A DNA stretch of 64,000 nt from Loripinus fragilis (GCA_964019695.1 CAXHUL010000503.1:1426001-1490000), one strand, 5' to 3'; counted from the first letter of the stretch, positions 43,562-55,495 are shown. Translations and numbers: made by a program. Notes: generated by a model from the letters alone, not told the origin.

Positions 43562-44239
43562 ATTGCTAAGAAACCCTAAAGGATCATTGACGGTTTGGGC
43601 CTTATACGCCTATTTTTCTGATTCACAGAACGCTGTCTTTGAGCTTCTAGTGTGGTGCATGTAGTATCAGTGCAACAGGTGAATCTAATGGCAAGAGCCA
43701 GCTAGCAAAATATTTTCAAAATTCCTACGCACTCGAGAGTTATGGCGGGTAGAAAGGGGAGGGGGTCTGAAATTTCATGAAAATAAAAAGTGATTTTAAA
43801 AGTGATTTCTGAATGTTTTCTTGATTATTTGGTAGGCATGGTGATATCTATTGAACATACCACATGCAGAGTATTAACGAATCACGATAATTGATGAAAT
43901 TGTTTTAAAAACAAAATATGTTTTGTAATAAAATGATTTTGGGGAGATAATTTAGAAGTTACCTGTACATTTTTGACTACATGTACCGTAAATAATACAA
44001 AACTGAAAGCTCAACAAAAGAAATAAATATTTTTGAAGGAATGAAAGTGTCCCATTTAGCATTGGAAAGAAAAACTGATTCTAACTAGATCCTTTGAATA
44101 TAACTTTTGCTTTGTTTAAAGGGCGTAGCATGTTAAATGTATTTAAAGTGTCCGAATATTTACGGTATACATATACATGTATATCCCTATATGAGACAAT
44201 ATATTGAACCCTAAAGTATTTGCCTGTTATAACTCTTTG

Positions 44240-44420
44240 CATGCCAGTGGATAATCTTGTCGTCTGTCAATAGCCTTTTGCAAACAGTTTGATCCCAGAT
44301 GAAGACCGACATAATGTCGGTCTTGATCTGGATCCAAACTGTTTGACACTCCGATGGTGGTCCTGGAAGGTTTATTTTTATAAACTTAATTTTGAAGAAA
44401 GTCAGCAGACGAACACAGGG
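44240..44420. repeat. family E-like hairpin
   Basis: 'gatgaagaccgacataatgt' / 'cggtcttgatctggatcc', with 'gtttgatcc' and 'ggatccaaactgtttgac' as outer arms. Confidence 0.6.
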
Positions 44421-44788
44421 CCGTCGCCGCGTATTTAAAAGTAGTCCGGCGGAGGAAATCATTGAGTGCCAATGGCACGAGAGGGGGAGAGTACAAGAGG
44501 GGGACTCTCCCTCTCTTCAGGGGGGTTAGGGGGTCTCCCACAAGAAAAATTAGAACTTTTAGTGCTTCTATGTGCGTTTTAACGAGTTTTTATGCATTTG
44601 GGACCAGATTTCAGTCACAAGCTTTTGCTAGAAAAGATATTTCTTGGCGCGTGATAAAACCGAATTCTAATGTTTTCAGATAGTCACAATTTTTTTTACT
44701 TTTTTCTTCAGCATATATTTTAGACATTATGTCACCTATGTTCCCGCAGGTTTTGGCAAAGTATTTAGCACTGATCCTTGGTTGTCAT

Positions 44789-44971
44789 GGGTGGATCCAG
44801 AGGGGGATAGGGGGTCCGGACCCCCCTCCCCTGAAAAATCACAAAAAAATAGGATTTCTAAGCAATACTGGTTCAGATCTCCTGAAAATCACAAAGCTAC
44901 CAAGGCAGCATTCAATGTTGGGCTATTATCGGCCCACTAGCCTCTGACATAACTTTCTGGATCCGCGCATG
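44789..44971. mobile_element. inverted-repeat element G, copy 2 (opposite orientation)
   Basis: 'gggtggatccagagggggat' and 'aactttctggatccgcgcat'. A further fragment with a poly-G run is at 46361-46425. Confidence 0.6.
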
Positions 44972-45391
44972 GTTGCACTTCAAAGAGTTGTATTTTCGAA
45001 AAGATATACATAAGTGTCTTTTCAATTAATACACCCGTTACTTTAAGGATGCAGCAGGCTGCACAAATTTCCTTGGTGAGTTCCCTTGTCGATAGGCATA
45101 ATGTGAGATCTTTGGCTTGATCGTAATGAGGCTAGGGCCTACTGTCAAACTACGACGGCTAAACCCTACTCTGTTCATGCTTCTTAAAGTCGAATGAACG
45201 TTGAGGGAACCGAAAAGTCTTGGGCTGAATTGGAACAGGCAGAACTTGTATATCCGTAACGGAATGAATTGTAACAACACTTGCCCACGATGCTCGTAAC
45301 GTTTAAACATACTTAGTTGCTTGACATGTTATTTAGAAGAAGAAAAAAATGTCAATTTAAGGGAAATGAAACTGGCGCATAGAAATTATCT

Positions 45392-45634
45392 GGGCCTCAA
45401 TGCGAGAAGACCTGTCTTCGGGGTTTATGACCATGCAAGACTCAAACCAACCTGCTCAGTTACAGAGAGTACATGTAGCTAGAAAGCTGAAATTTTGCGT
45501 GTAGCAAGTTTATCAATTATACTTTCAAGAGGGCGAACAACAAAGGTACTGATCAAACTGCGCGGATGTGTAGGCTGGTCTGCGCCTTTAATCTTCGAAT
45601 GCAACTACGTCAGGTTTTCTCTCGACACGGCCCA
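45392..45634. mobile_element. family B element, copy 6
   Basis: gggcctcaatgcgagaagac to 'caggttttctctcgacacgg'. Confidence 0.8.
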
Positions 45635-48600
45635 TAAGTATGATAACTGTCATTATAATAATTGCATTGTTTTTAAATGTGTTCACACCTTGGCTAGGTC
45701 GGTCTATGGATGACACGCGCACCGAGCGTAACGTTATTGATGATTGCTTCAATAAATTGAAAATCAGAGGTAGGCACATAGAAAAATGAGCCAAAACGAG
45801 AAAAAAGGGACACGGCGGAAAGCATACTCGTCCAAAAAAGTGGTCCGGCGCTCGCCGTCCTGCCGGACCGGCGACGACGGCCTTGGAACATAAAAACATG
45901 AATGATTCCCTAGCATGCAAATACATAAGTACAGGACGTTTGCAAAAGAATGTGTCATTTAATAACAGTGAGATTTTCTCTAATGAAAAAATGCATAAAA
46001 CTTTGCTAATTCTACTTTTAATCTTTAAGTACTTTATATTGAACTAGCACGGAATACAAAGCAATTTAGGAGGTTGGTTCTCGAGAACTTCATTACTGTC
46101 ATTAATTTCTTATTTGGTAGAAAAGGCATTATGTTATTTTAAAAAAAGTTTTCGGATTTCTATATATTTTAATGTAAAACTGATTGTTCTACCCAAAATT
46201 TTACATCTTTGAAGCAGTTAATATCGGAAACGGATTTCACAGCCATAAAGTACTCAGGTCAGGGTAGCTTCAAGGTGAAGAAAGGGATGATTAACAAACT
46301 TTTATTTTTACTGAAAACCATAGGCATTTACCCATAGCAAGTGTCAATGATCCTTTTTGTGATTTTTCAGGAGGGGGGGGGGGGTGTCCGGCCCCCTGTC
46401 TCCCTCTGGATCCCCCCATGTATAGCCTATGATGCACTTAGCGTGAACATTTAGTTCTCAGCCACCCCAAACACAAAATATGACTTCCGCTGATATATTT
46501 GTTCAACCTATTTGCAAGCACATTCCCACCTCATCACTAGTTTCTCTTTCCGCCCTCAGCATTATTTTTATGGGATGAGTCTTGTCACTTGAATCACACA
46601 TAAAGGGTGAACCCTGTGATTATTTTCGCTTATCTATTATATTTGCCCGGAATTACATTTTGGCATGCATATTTTGCATTGTCTGGTATTTGGAATATTA
46701 AACAGATAGAAAGTTCAATTTATTTAATAAAACAAGTTGGAAAATTATTTAAAATCTGATGATCAGAGAAGGAGCAGGAAACACAGAAAATCGAGATTTT
46801 AAATTGAGGAACAGGGGAACACAGAGATTCATGATTTCATAGGAACAAGCGGGCGGGTACCCACTGGGAAGGCCTCAATATTTTCTCGTATGCCGAAATT
46901 TTCGAGCCCAAACTATGGCCATAATTTGCATTTGATGGAACTATTTTGATATGATAAGTAACTCTTCTCCTAACACGTTACTTTGTCTTATAAAACCGTA
47001 TAATTATTCATCGATAGTAAACTAAAGGCAGTGATACGTACAAAGGTGCATATAGGGTAAATTAAAAAATGCTGATGCTCAAATGAGGACAAATTCCATC
47101 ATATCACAGCCCGTTTGACAATACATTTTGTAACGAAAAAAATATCACCAATTAGGCAGTGTATAGATATATTAAATTCTGATGGTCATTGTGCGATCAG
47201 TCCGCACATAACGAAATAAACGCAAAAAAACGATGTTCACTGAATTCCTGTACGTACTATATAATTCAATGTATTAAAGTTGATAACCCAGTAGTAGTAG
47301 TTTACATATTTAGAAACATTATCTAGTGATGAGTATAATAACATCACATATATCTGACAAAAATCTTAAGCAATTGCAAAGTACTGCTGCTGTATTATGC
47401 CAATCATCAAACTCATTTTGAAAAAGTGATATGTCACCGAGTGACAATTTTGTCCAATAAATTAATAAAATAAAATAATAAAAACTAATAAAATAGAAAA
47501 TAATAATAAACGTGTAAATGTGAAAATGCAACAAATAATTGTGAATATGTATATGTTGAATAATTTCAGGTACATTCATAATTCTAATTTGTTTTGTATA
47601 CTCTATCAAAAATGCAAAGCATATTTTATTCCATAAGTCATTTTCTAAATGTCTTTCATTGCACTGTATTTGCTAACAGGTACATTGATTTGCATCAGTT
47701 GATCAAAGGAAGTAATCTTTGACACCTTGAGATCTAATACTACACTCCAGTGCTTATGTTCATCTTAATTATCATTATTCAAAGATTGATTTGATAGATA
47801 GTGAAACTTGCCACATTTACTTCCTGATGTTCATCTTATCTTTAAAACCCTATTCTTCTCAAAAAGGAAATTGGCATTTACAACTTCCTCAAGGTAGTTG
47901 ACACCTTTGGACTCAAACTCATATTTAAGCTGAGGTAAAATATTACTTCTTCAGTCTAGTCTAGAACTTCATAGTGCAAACAGTAGGTCTACAACTCAGT
48001 CATCCGTTTCAACATTTTTGCATGTTGGGATGACTTTATGAACATTTTGGAACTAGTGTTTTCATATAGGATTATAAACATAACTATATTTGGAAACTTA
48101 TTGAAGAATTTCAACTATTAAGAGAAATATTATTCTGAACCCAGGGACAATGAGGAAAGTAGCATTTGGATATTATGACAAGTTGGAAATAATCTCTCTA
48201 CATAGACATTTTGAATATTATCAACAAATTAATATTTTAGAATGTATGAAGAAGATTTAAACAAAATCTATGGAACATTCCATCCAAATCAGTGGTTCAC
48301 TGTTATAGTATAGTTGTCATTGCTTATTATTGCTGAACTTTTAAATCAAGAAACATTTTATTAAATTTGGAAATACAAGAACTCTTTAGACTTTTTAGTT
48401 TGAACTATGTCTAATTAGCTTAACACAAACAGCTAATTAGTCAAAGCCCTTTATGCGTATTGATGGGGTAAATTAAAGACTGGGGTCGAGGGTAAAAGCT
48501 AATTTCCCATTGGCTCAATATTTATGGCATAGAACTGGAATACATGCTTACCACCAAAGACCCTATCCACTGACCCCAGGTGAGGCAGCGAGCCCCCTTG

Positions 48601-49208
48601 GTGGCTGAGACAGGGTAGGCGCCTGATGCTTTGGCTGTTTGTCCGGTCCACCAGGCTTTACCTGTTGGATTTCTATTGCTCCGGTATTCAGTTTAATTTA
48701 CTGTTGAGTCCTTATCTTTGCCTTATCTCCTTTTTATATCTTAATTTATATGTTCTAGGAGATGATGCATTGATAAGCTAGGGGTCTTCCATGCAAACCA
48801 AAGATCTATGTGTCTTGATCCACATCTGAACTAAGGGTGAGGTTGGTGCACCATTAAACTGGTTTAAGTCCTCCAGTAAAATATTTTACTGACCATTCCA
48901 AGGCAGTACTTCTTTTGTGGATCTTTTATGTTTTTTCTGTCTTGTGTTTGCTATGCCTTTGAACACGTCTATTTATATGTGCCTTGTGGTCGCCTGCTGG
49001 GAACAGGCTGACCTCTTGGCTCTCGTTTGTGGTGTCTAACTGTGAGTTTGTTACTTTCCCATTGGTATCCTGGGCCAGGTGTGGTACTTGATTGCATCGA
49101 TACCTGATCTTTGCACCCTTACTTACTTAGCAAGCCTTGCATTTGATCTTTCCTGCTAACTTTTCAAGATCCTCTATATTAAATCATATTTTGTTTGCTT
49201 TATTTTAG
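45635..49208 (+). other. large intron, no gene seen
   Basis: Between DLEC1 exons 7 and 8. Contains a poly-G tract (46373-46383), the inverted segment noted at 47215-47300 and an AT-rich stretch at 47450-47510. A less AT-rich stretch at 48570-49150 (gaggcagcgagccccctt and following) is not recognised. Minus-strand frames near 45.6-45.9 kb lack any signature. Confidence 0.4.
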
Positions 49209-49382
49209 GTCAGTTTCCTGGGGAACATGGTCTTGTAGCACTGGGAATGAGTTGTCACTACGCAGTTAGGTTTGCTCCTGACTCACTGAGAGATTTCCAC
49301 GATGAAATTAAAATACAGACCCAGTCTACTGTACCCATCACAGTTCCACTTTTGGGGAGAAGACCACCACCCAAACTTACAT
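49209..49382 (+). CDS. DLEC1: DLEC1 exon 8
   Basis: Acceptor tattttag, donor gtaaga. Encodes GQFPGEHGLVALGMSCHYAV, RFAPDSLRDFHDEIKIQTQS and VPITVPLLGRRPPPKLT (phase 1 in, phase 1 out), open throughout. Human reads [20 protein letters not shown] and LLIPLQARRPPPVLT. This is the conserved end of the first ASH/MSP-like domain. Confidence 0.87.
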
Positions 49383-49439
49383 GTAAGAAAATGTGCAATT
49401 GATTCGGCACATGTGGTTTAGAATCATTGGCAGGTGGCT

Positions 49440-49632
49440 GAGGCCTTTAGTTAAGAATGCCTAACAAAAAATTAATTTTCTTATTTCTCAACCAAAACAT
49501 AAGTTGTGTGTACTCATAAGAATGGTCTTAATTAAACGGTTCTTTTGAGCACCCAAAACATATGTTAAAAATGATGGGTATGAAAATATTTACAATTGTA
49601 CGCTGAAAAAATTTGTTTATCAAAACCAGTGA
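49440..49632. mobile_element. family D element, copy 10
   Basis: 'ttatttctcaaccaaaacat' flank, then 'gtactcataagaatggtctt' / 'aaacggttcttttgagcacc'. Confidence 0.7.
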
Positions 49633-49744
49633 GTGGTCTGTTAAAAAATGCTTGTTGTTTAAGGTTCTTATTGCATATGCAGTAACTGTTCAGAATAAGA
49701 AGCCAGTGTAATTTTGCACATGTGTTATATTGTTTGTACAATTA

Positions 49745-49935
49745 TGAGCACAGTGGCTTAGTTGATAGAGTGTTAGACTGGGGATCGAAGGGTTGCTAGT
49801 TTGAGCCTCACTTCTGTTGTGTCCTTGATCATGAGACTTTATCCACTGCTCAGTACTGGCTCAACGCAGGAAGACCTGTTCCTACATGGCTGTAAAATTG
49901 TTGACTGGGACATAAAGAATTAAACCAAACAAATA
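49745..49935 (+). mobile_element. SINE S1
   Basis: tgagcacagtggcttagttg head, weak B box 'tagtttgagcctc', tail 'aaagaattaaaccaaacaaa'. Confidence 0.8.
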
Positions 49936-51048
49936 CAATTGTATATTTCTGTTGTATATTTTAAACTTCGGGTATTTGTATCTAGGCCAAAAGAAAAATG
50001 TCTTGTTTCCAGTTACCTCTTCAATATTTTTAGGGTTGGTAGGTAGGCAACTTTTTATATATACTGATGGACTTTATGCAACACTAACTTCCCTTTATAT
50101 CTTTCAAAATACAGTTGTATGTAAAAGTCCTTTTTTTCCACGATGTCAACCTAAGCTGGCTTCTTCAGCAAACACTTTAGTTTTAATCGGACAAATAAAC
50201 GGGAAGACGTTATTTGCTCCGTATCAATTTAGCCATTTAAACATATCTTAAGTAGAGGTGATTTTAAGCTATTGAATGAACGAGTACACCCAGATAAACA
50301 TTATATAGGCAAATAAGCTATATCCCAGACCTGCCAATTAATATGAGAGTGATTCCTCGATGACTAACTGTGTATAATACAAATTTGATTTTTCTCATGT
50401 TTTTTGATTTAAAGAAGTAGGAAATCTTTAACTCATAACATTCGGTCACATGAAATAGTTGACCCCTATCTCAAAAAGTTAACATTATAATGTGTTAAGT
50501 TCATCTTAGTTGGACAAGTTTTCCATGTTTTACTTACAAATGAATGCTCTTTAACATACAATCAAAAGTATTGTTCTGCCTTCTTGTTTGAGACATAGAT
50601 TAAAGCTGTTAGCCAGGTGTTGCATTTTTAAAGACCGTCAGTATATATTAAAAAAATATGGTAAGAGTATAAAAATCCTTTAAAAAGTTTAGAAATAGAC
50701 TTTAATATTCCATAAGATTTCAAAATGACTAAAAATGATAATGGTAAAAGAATGAAAATCTTTTGAAAAGTATAGAAATTGACATAAATATTCCATAAGA
50801 CTTCAAAATGACTAAAAAAATATGGCAAAAAGTATAAAAATCCTTTGAAAAGTATAGAAATAGACTTAAATATTCCATAAGACTTCAAAATCTTTTGAGT
50901 AGGCCCCAAAATATCGGGTCGGAAACAAGATTTTTTTTTTGCCCTATTTAAACAGTTAAACTGTGGATATTTCTTGTTTGTTGTAACATACTTGCATAAA
51001 ATGCACACAATATGAGACATGTGCGATTGCTCTATTAAAATATTTCAG
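49936..51048. repeat. intron with a ~110-bp tandem at 50640-50900
   Basis: 'atattccataag', then 'tttcaaaatgactaaaaa', occur at about 50706, 50790 and 50870 with 'agtataaaaatcctttgaaa' between, about 3 diverged copies. An open frame on the minus strand through it is a by-product. Confidence 0.7.
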
Positions 51049-51182
51049 TACCAAGTGTTGTTGATGTTGGCTATTGTCTGGTTGGAGGTTGTCATGTGAC
51101 ACAGCTGGTAGTAAAGAATGAAGGGGGGCCGGGAAGATTCTGTATTATGCCGAGTGCCGTATGGCCTACAACAAACTTTAAG
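51049..51182 (+). CDS. DLEC1: DLEC1 exon 9a (first copy of the 121-bp array)
   Basis: Acceptor tatttcag, donor gtaatt. Encodes PSVVDVGYCLVGGCHVTQLV, VKNEGGPGRFCIMPSAVWPT and TNFK (phase 1 in, phase 0 out). Human reads [20 protein letters not shown] and GRFCIMPKTSWPPLSFK. Only this copy has the complete exon with its upstream acceptor. In the locus entry exons are counted 1-12; this is number 9 by position. Confidence 0.87.
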
Positions 51183-51913
51183 GTAATTGTGCTATTGTCT
51201 AGTTGGAGGTTGTCACGTGACACAGCTGGTAGTAAAGAATGAAGGTGGTCCGGGAAGATTCTGTATTATGCCGAGTGCCGCATGGCCTACAACTAACTTT
51301 AAGGTAATTGTGCTATTGTCTAGCTGGAGGTTGTCATGTGACACAGCTGGTAGTAAAGAATGAAGGGGGGCCGGGAAGATTCTGTATTATGCCGAGTGCC
51401 GTATGGCCTACAACTAACTTTAAGGTAATTGTGCTATTGTCTAGTTGGAGGCTGTCACGTGACACAGCTGGTAGTAAAGAATGAAGGTGGTCCGGGAAGA
51501 TTCTGTATTATGCCGAGTGCCGTATGGCCTACAACAAACTTTAAGGTAATTGTGCTATTGTCTAGTTGGAGGTTGTCACGTGACACAGCTGGTAGTAAAG
51601 AATGAAGGTGGTCCGGGAAGATTCTGTATTATGCCGAGTGCCGTATGGCCTACAACAAACTTTAAGGTAATTGTGCTATTGTCTAGTTGGAGGTTGTCAC
51701 GTGACACAGCTGGTAGTAAAGAATGAAGGTGGTCCGGGAAGATTCTGTATTATGCCGAGTGCCGTATGGCCTACAACAAACTTTAAGGTAATTGTGCTAT
51801 TGTCTAGTTGGAGGTTGTCATGTGACACAGCTGGTAGTAAAGAATGAAGGTGGTCCAGGAAGATTCTGTATTATGCCAAGTTCTGCATGGCCTACAACTA
51901 ACTTTAAGTAATT
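51071..51913 (+). repeat. exon 9a tandem array, 121 bp x 7
   Basis: 'aggttgtca' (or aggctgtca) recurs at 51086, 51207, 51328, 51449, 51570, 51691 and 51812, exactly 121 bp apart. Each unit is the 3' 112 bp of the exon, the donor ggtaatt and a few intron bases. In the last copy the donor is lost (tttaagtaatt). A unit of 121 bp is not a multiple of three, so reading through would shift frame. Confidence 0.96.
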
Positions 51914-51996
51914 AGCCAGAATCCTGAAATACTGGTGGTTTAAACCTTTGCAGACCAATGAAAATTTCTGTAAAGTTTGATATAATTATACCATTT

Positions 51997-52233
51997 GAGC
52001 CGTGACATGAGATTTCCAACAATTTTGCATGTGCAACTAGCAAAGGCTCAGACCAGGCTGCACCTACGTGCAGACTGATCAGAGCCTTTTCTGGTCACTT
52101 GATTATTCTATGACTGTTAAACTACTGACCGTCCCTCATTTGAGGTTTCTTAGCTTAAAAGGAGGCTGCACATGCTCGTCTGAATCTACACTTGTCAAAA
52201 TACCACATTGTTGGAAATCATGTGTCACAGCTT
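51997..52233. mobile_element. family A element, copy 11
   Basis: gagccgtgacatgagatttc to 'ttggaaatcatgtgtcaca'. Lies 84 bp after the array. Confidence 0.82.
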
Positions 52234-52460
52234 ATTTTATATTTTGAGGGCCATATGTTATGTTTTCAGGTTCACTTTTAAGTTGTAATACGGTCCATTT
52301 ATATGGATCCCAAACAGCATTATAAAGGGACTGTCTGTACATGCTAACAACTGAAATGCTGCAAGTTAACAGGATAAAAATCGGGGAGGAGTGCAGTACA
52401 TAAAAGTATTCAGTTAAAGTAATATTTGCAGAGCTATAATTATTTTTATTTTCTCTTCAG

Positions 52461-52642
52461 TCTGTAGTCCACAATGGGAATGTGCCTATTCCTCCATTTG
52501 ATATAAGACCTGCTGTGTTAGAAATTGCCAAAGATGATACAGTTGTCATGGATATAGTATTCCAGCCTCCACAAGTGAAGAGTTACTCTGTGGACGTGTA
52601 TGGTGTGTGATAATTGTAATGTGAAACATTTCTCCATTAAAG
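52461..52642 (+). CDS. DLEC1: DLEC1 exon 9b (2-nt deletion; tenth exon by position)
   Basis: Acceptor ttctcttcag, donor gtaagt. Encodes SVVHNGNVPIPPFDIRPAVL, then EIAKDDTVVMDIVFQPPQVK and SYSVD. It then reads VYGV and TGA because two bases are missing relative to the later tandem copies, which have gtcgacatgtgtatgg and would continue MCMVCDNCNVKHFSIK, close to human IMCDNCQIKELVTI. With the two bases restored by the copies, phase would be 1, as the next exon needs; as it stands the exon is 182 nt. Confidence 0.78.
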
Positions 52643-52925
52643 GTAAGTATTATTGTGAGCCATGATGATACAGTTGTCATGGATATAGTATTCCAGCCTC
52701 CACAAGTGAAGAGTTACTCTGTCGACATGTGTATGGTGTGTGATAATTGTAATGTGAAACATTTCTCCATTAAAGGTAAGTATTATTGTGAGCCATGATG
52801 ATACAGTTGTCATGGATATAGTATTCCAGCCTCCACAAGTGAAGAGTTACTCTGTCGACATGTGTATGGTGTGTGATAATTGTAATGTGAAACATTTCTC
52901 CATTATAGGTAAGTATGATGGGAAA
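52533..52925 (+). repeat. exon 9b tandem array, 131-133 bp x 3
   Basis: 'gatgatacagttgtcatgga' at 52533, 52664 and 52797. Each unit has the last 110 bp of the exon, the donor ggtaagt and 20 bp of intron. Copy 1 is 2 bp shorter (the deletion); copies 2 and 3 share the undamaged frame. Confidence 0.94.
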
Positions 52926-54009
52926 TTCTGTATTTGGACAAGCTCCTGAGATTTTAATGCTCGAAGCACATGTGTCAAGTCCAGTGGTGATAATTCACAG
53001 TGGATCCACTGATTTCAGTGGTTTTCTTTATTTAAACTCTAGTGGAATTTCTTTAAAATCAGCATTCACTTCAACATTTTTCTTTCAATTTCAAGCAAAG
53101 TTTGTCAAATGCTGTTCTCAACCCTGTATTTGTTTTGTTTGATTGTTTAGTTGTCTAAGCCTTCAGATATTTTCCGAATTTCTGATGCATGTGAACAGAT
53201 GATCACCCTGGCTTCTTTTAAATGCAATAAACACCAGAATCTGAGGCATTAGATTATTCCTGAATTCAGTATTTTGAGGCTGACTTTGTATGGAAAGTGC
53301 TGAAATGCTGAATTAGGGAGATTATAATAGGTTTTCCTTTTTATATACAGTCTGTCTGACCATTAGAATTGAAATTGTGAATATTTAGTGGGCATTCTGC
53401 GAGTTTTAAGACTGGAGTTTCAAAAGTTCAGGTTTTTGGAAATTTTGAACTTTCACCCATGCATTAGCTTTCGTCCAGATTAACAGCTTTTTTGAGCAAA
53501 GAATTGTGAACATTTTCTTATCCATAAGTTAAAACATTTGTTTTGGGTTCTTAAAGAATCTTCTTATTGAGACTGTTCTTTTGAGTGCACACAGGATATG
53601 TTTTGGTTACAAGTTACAAATGCTCATTTTTATCTTTGTCCTGCTGAACCCTGATTTTTCCTTTTTTGAAAAGACAGTAGATTCTGATCAGCTGATTGAG
53701 AAAATACCTGCGGTCAATATTGGTATTCAATTGTGGATATCAATTTCCATTTCAATAGTCAATAACTGTTTGATTATACATTGTATTTTTCTAGTAAGTA
53801 TATGTATAGCAAAGTCTTTAATGTGTGACAAAGTTGACATTAGAACAGGCGATATATGGTAAACTATATATTTAATGGCTTGCATACAAATTAGTTACTT
53901 TTCTATGAGAAAAAGCGCTACACAGTAATTTATCACAAATGTTTTATGGACAGGAAAGACTATGAAACTCTGTCTATTTATAGGTCATATAATAATATAA
54001 GAATCTATT
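52926..54009. other. intron with family D (53530-53605) and family E (53635-53705) hairpins
   Basis: Family D: 'ttgttttgggttcttaaaga' / 'gactgttcttttgagtgcac'. Family E: 'gtagattctgatcagctga'. Nothing else recognised. Confidence 0.5.
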
Positions 54010-54520
54010 GTGAGAGTGGTTAGAAAAATCCCTCCCGAGGATCACCGTTTGGCATCAAGAGGGGCAGATTTTTCTGTCCTATCCTCACACGAATAATAGA
54101 ATCTTTTTCTTGCTCGCCATAAATACCATTTCTTAAATTGGAAAAAGATTGAAAAGGCTTCCAGGTGCATTTGGGCCCCCCGGTGGCTTGGGCTGCTGTC
54201 CGTTCTGAGGCGGTGGTTCTGTTGTTGTTGACTTTTTGTTTGTTGTTACTCCCATTGTGGGAGTCTGTGATTGTTCTATGTATTGTTGTGCGTTGCTTTG
54301 TGTCCGTTCTGATATTGCGGTCGTCTTGGTGGGGGGGGGGGGGGGCTGGTTGCTTTGCTTGGTTTGTCTTCCTGGTGTCTCGTGGTGGTTGGGCGGCTCT
54401 TCCTCGCGGTGCCACGGGGTTGTCTGCAGTTTGTGATCGTGGTATTTCCTGATCATACTCACTTACTATTTTCCAGAAGTTCCTGAATGCGCTGAGATGT
54501 GACATATATACCATGTGGTG
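54010..54520 (-). other. repeat carrying a 164-codon minus-strand frame
   Basis: The frame (54514 to 54020 on the minus strand) reads MVYMSHLSAFRNFWKIVSEY, then a proline-, threonine- and asparagine-rich stretch with RKTNQAKQPAPPPP. The 54350-54474 part recurs at 28010-28137, where the frame is broken, and 54010-54120 resembles 29760-29960, so this is a repeat. It could be a fragment of a retroelement ORF; a poly-C/poly-G run (54330-54345) inflates the frame. Confidence 0.35.
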
Positions 54521-54715
54521 ATGTCATTTTAACATTACAATGACATCACAGATTGAAGTATGGCTGCTAATTTTTTTATCTTTCCAGCTGGTTGGTACGG
54601 GGTATATGAGATAGAATTTTCTCATATGGTTAAAAACAGCGGAAATCCCAATCTGGTGTACAAGAATGTTTAATATACAAAACTGTTTTAATTGACTTAT
54701 TCCTTTCCTTTCTAG

Positions 54716-54878
54716 GTGAAGCAGAGAAGGCTGGTGTGGATTTAGTTTCCGTGGAGAGAGGCACAACCCAACCACTGCCAGGAGAATAGACAGATGCTAC
54801 TGCCCAACATCTGATAAGATTTGATAACCTCAATCCCTTCACTTACACTGACAGATCTTGTGTTGTCAAGAATGTAAC
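54716..54878 (+). CDS. DLEC1: DLEC1 exon 10 of the conserved set (in-frame TAG; eleventh by position)
   Basis: Acceptor cctttctag, donor gtaagt. Encodes GEAEKAGVDLVSVERGTTQP, LPGE, TAG (54787-54789), then TDATAQHLIRFDNLNPFTYT and DRSCVVKN (phase 1 in, phase 2 out). Human reads [20 protein letters not shown], so the stop replaces a sense codon within the most conserved part; CAG or TTG to TAG would each suffice. Confidence 0.8.
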
Positions 54879-55495
54879 GTAAGTAATAACCAGGGGCTAC
54901 TGCTCAACATCTGATAAGATTTGATAATCTCAATCCCTTCACTTACAGTGACAGATCTTGTGTTGTTAAGAATGTGACGTAAGTAATAACCAGGGGCTAC
55001 TGCTCAACATCTGATAAGATTTGATAACCTCAATCCCTTCACCTACACAGACAGATCTTGTGTTGTTAAGAATGTGACGTAAGTAATAACCAGGGGCTAC
55101 TGCCCAACATATGATAAGATTTGATAACCTCAATCCCTTCACTTACACTGACAGATCTTGTGTTGTTAAGAATGTGACGTAAGTAATAACCAGGGGCTAC
55201 TGCTCAACATCTGATAAGATTTGATAATCTCAATCCCTTCACTTACAGTGACAGATCTTGTGTTGTTAAGAATGTGACGTAAGTAATAACCAGGGGCTAC
55301 TGCTCAACATCTGATAAGATTTGATAACCTCAATCCCTTCACCTACACAGACAGATCTTGTGTTGTTAAGAATGTGACGTAAGTAATAACCAGGGGCTAC
55401 CACTCAACATCTGATAAGATTTGATAACCTCAATTCCTTCACCTATACAGACAGATCTTGTGTTGTCAAGAATGTGACGTAAGTAATAACCAGGG
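54780..55495 (+). repeat. exon-donor tandem array, 100 bp x 7
   Basis: The donor gtaagtaataac recurs at 54879, 54979, 55079, 55179, 55279, 55379 and 55479, exactly 100 bp apart. Each unit has the last 85 bp of the exon and 15 bp of intron. Copies 2/5 (cttacagtg) and 3/6 (acctacacag) pair up and copy 4 resembles copy 1, so a 300-bp trimer was itself duplicated. Confidence 0.96.

Noticed and set aside
45588..45958. Overlapping minus-strand frames
   Set aside because: Three frames overlap in a GC-richer patch, none with a family signature or splice signals.
50628..51020. 130-codon minus-strand frame
   Set aside because: Composed of the ~110-bp intronic tandem repeat (repeating ILKSYGI-type residues).
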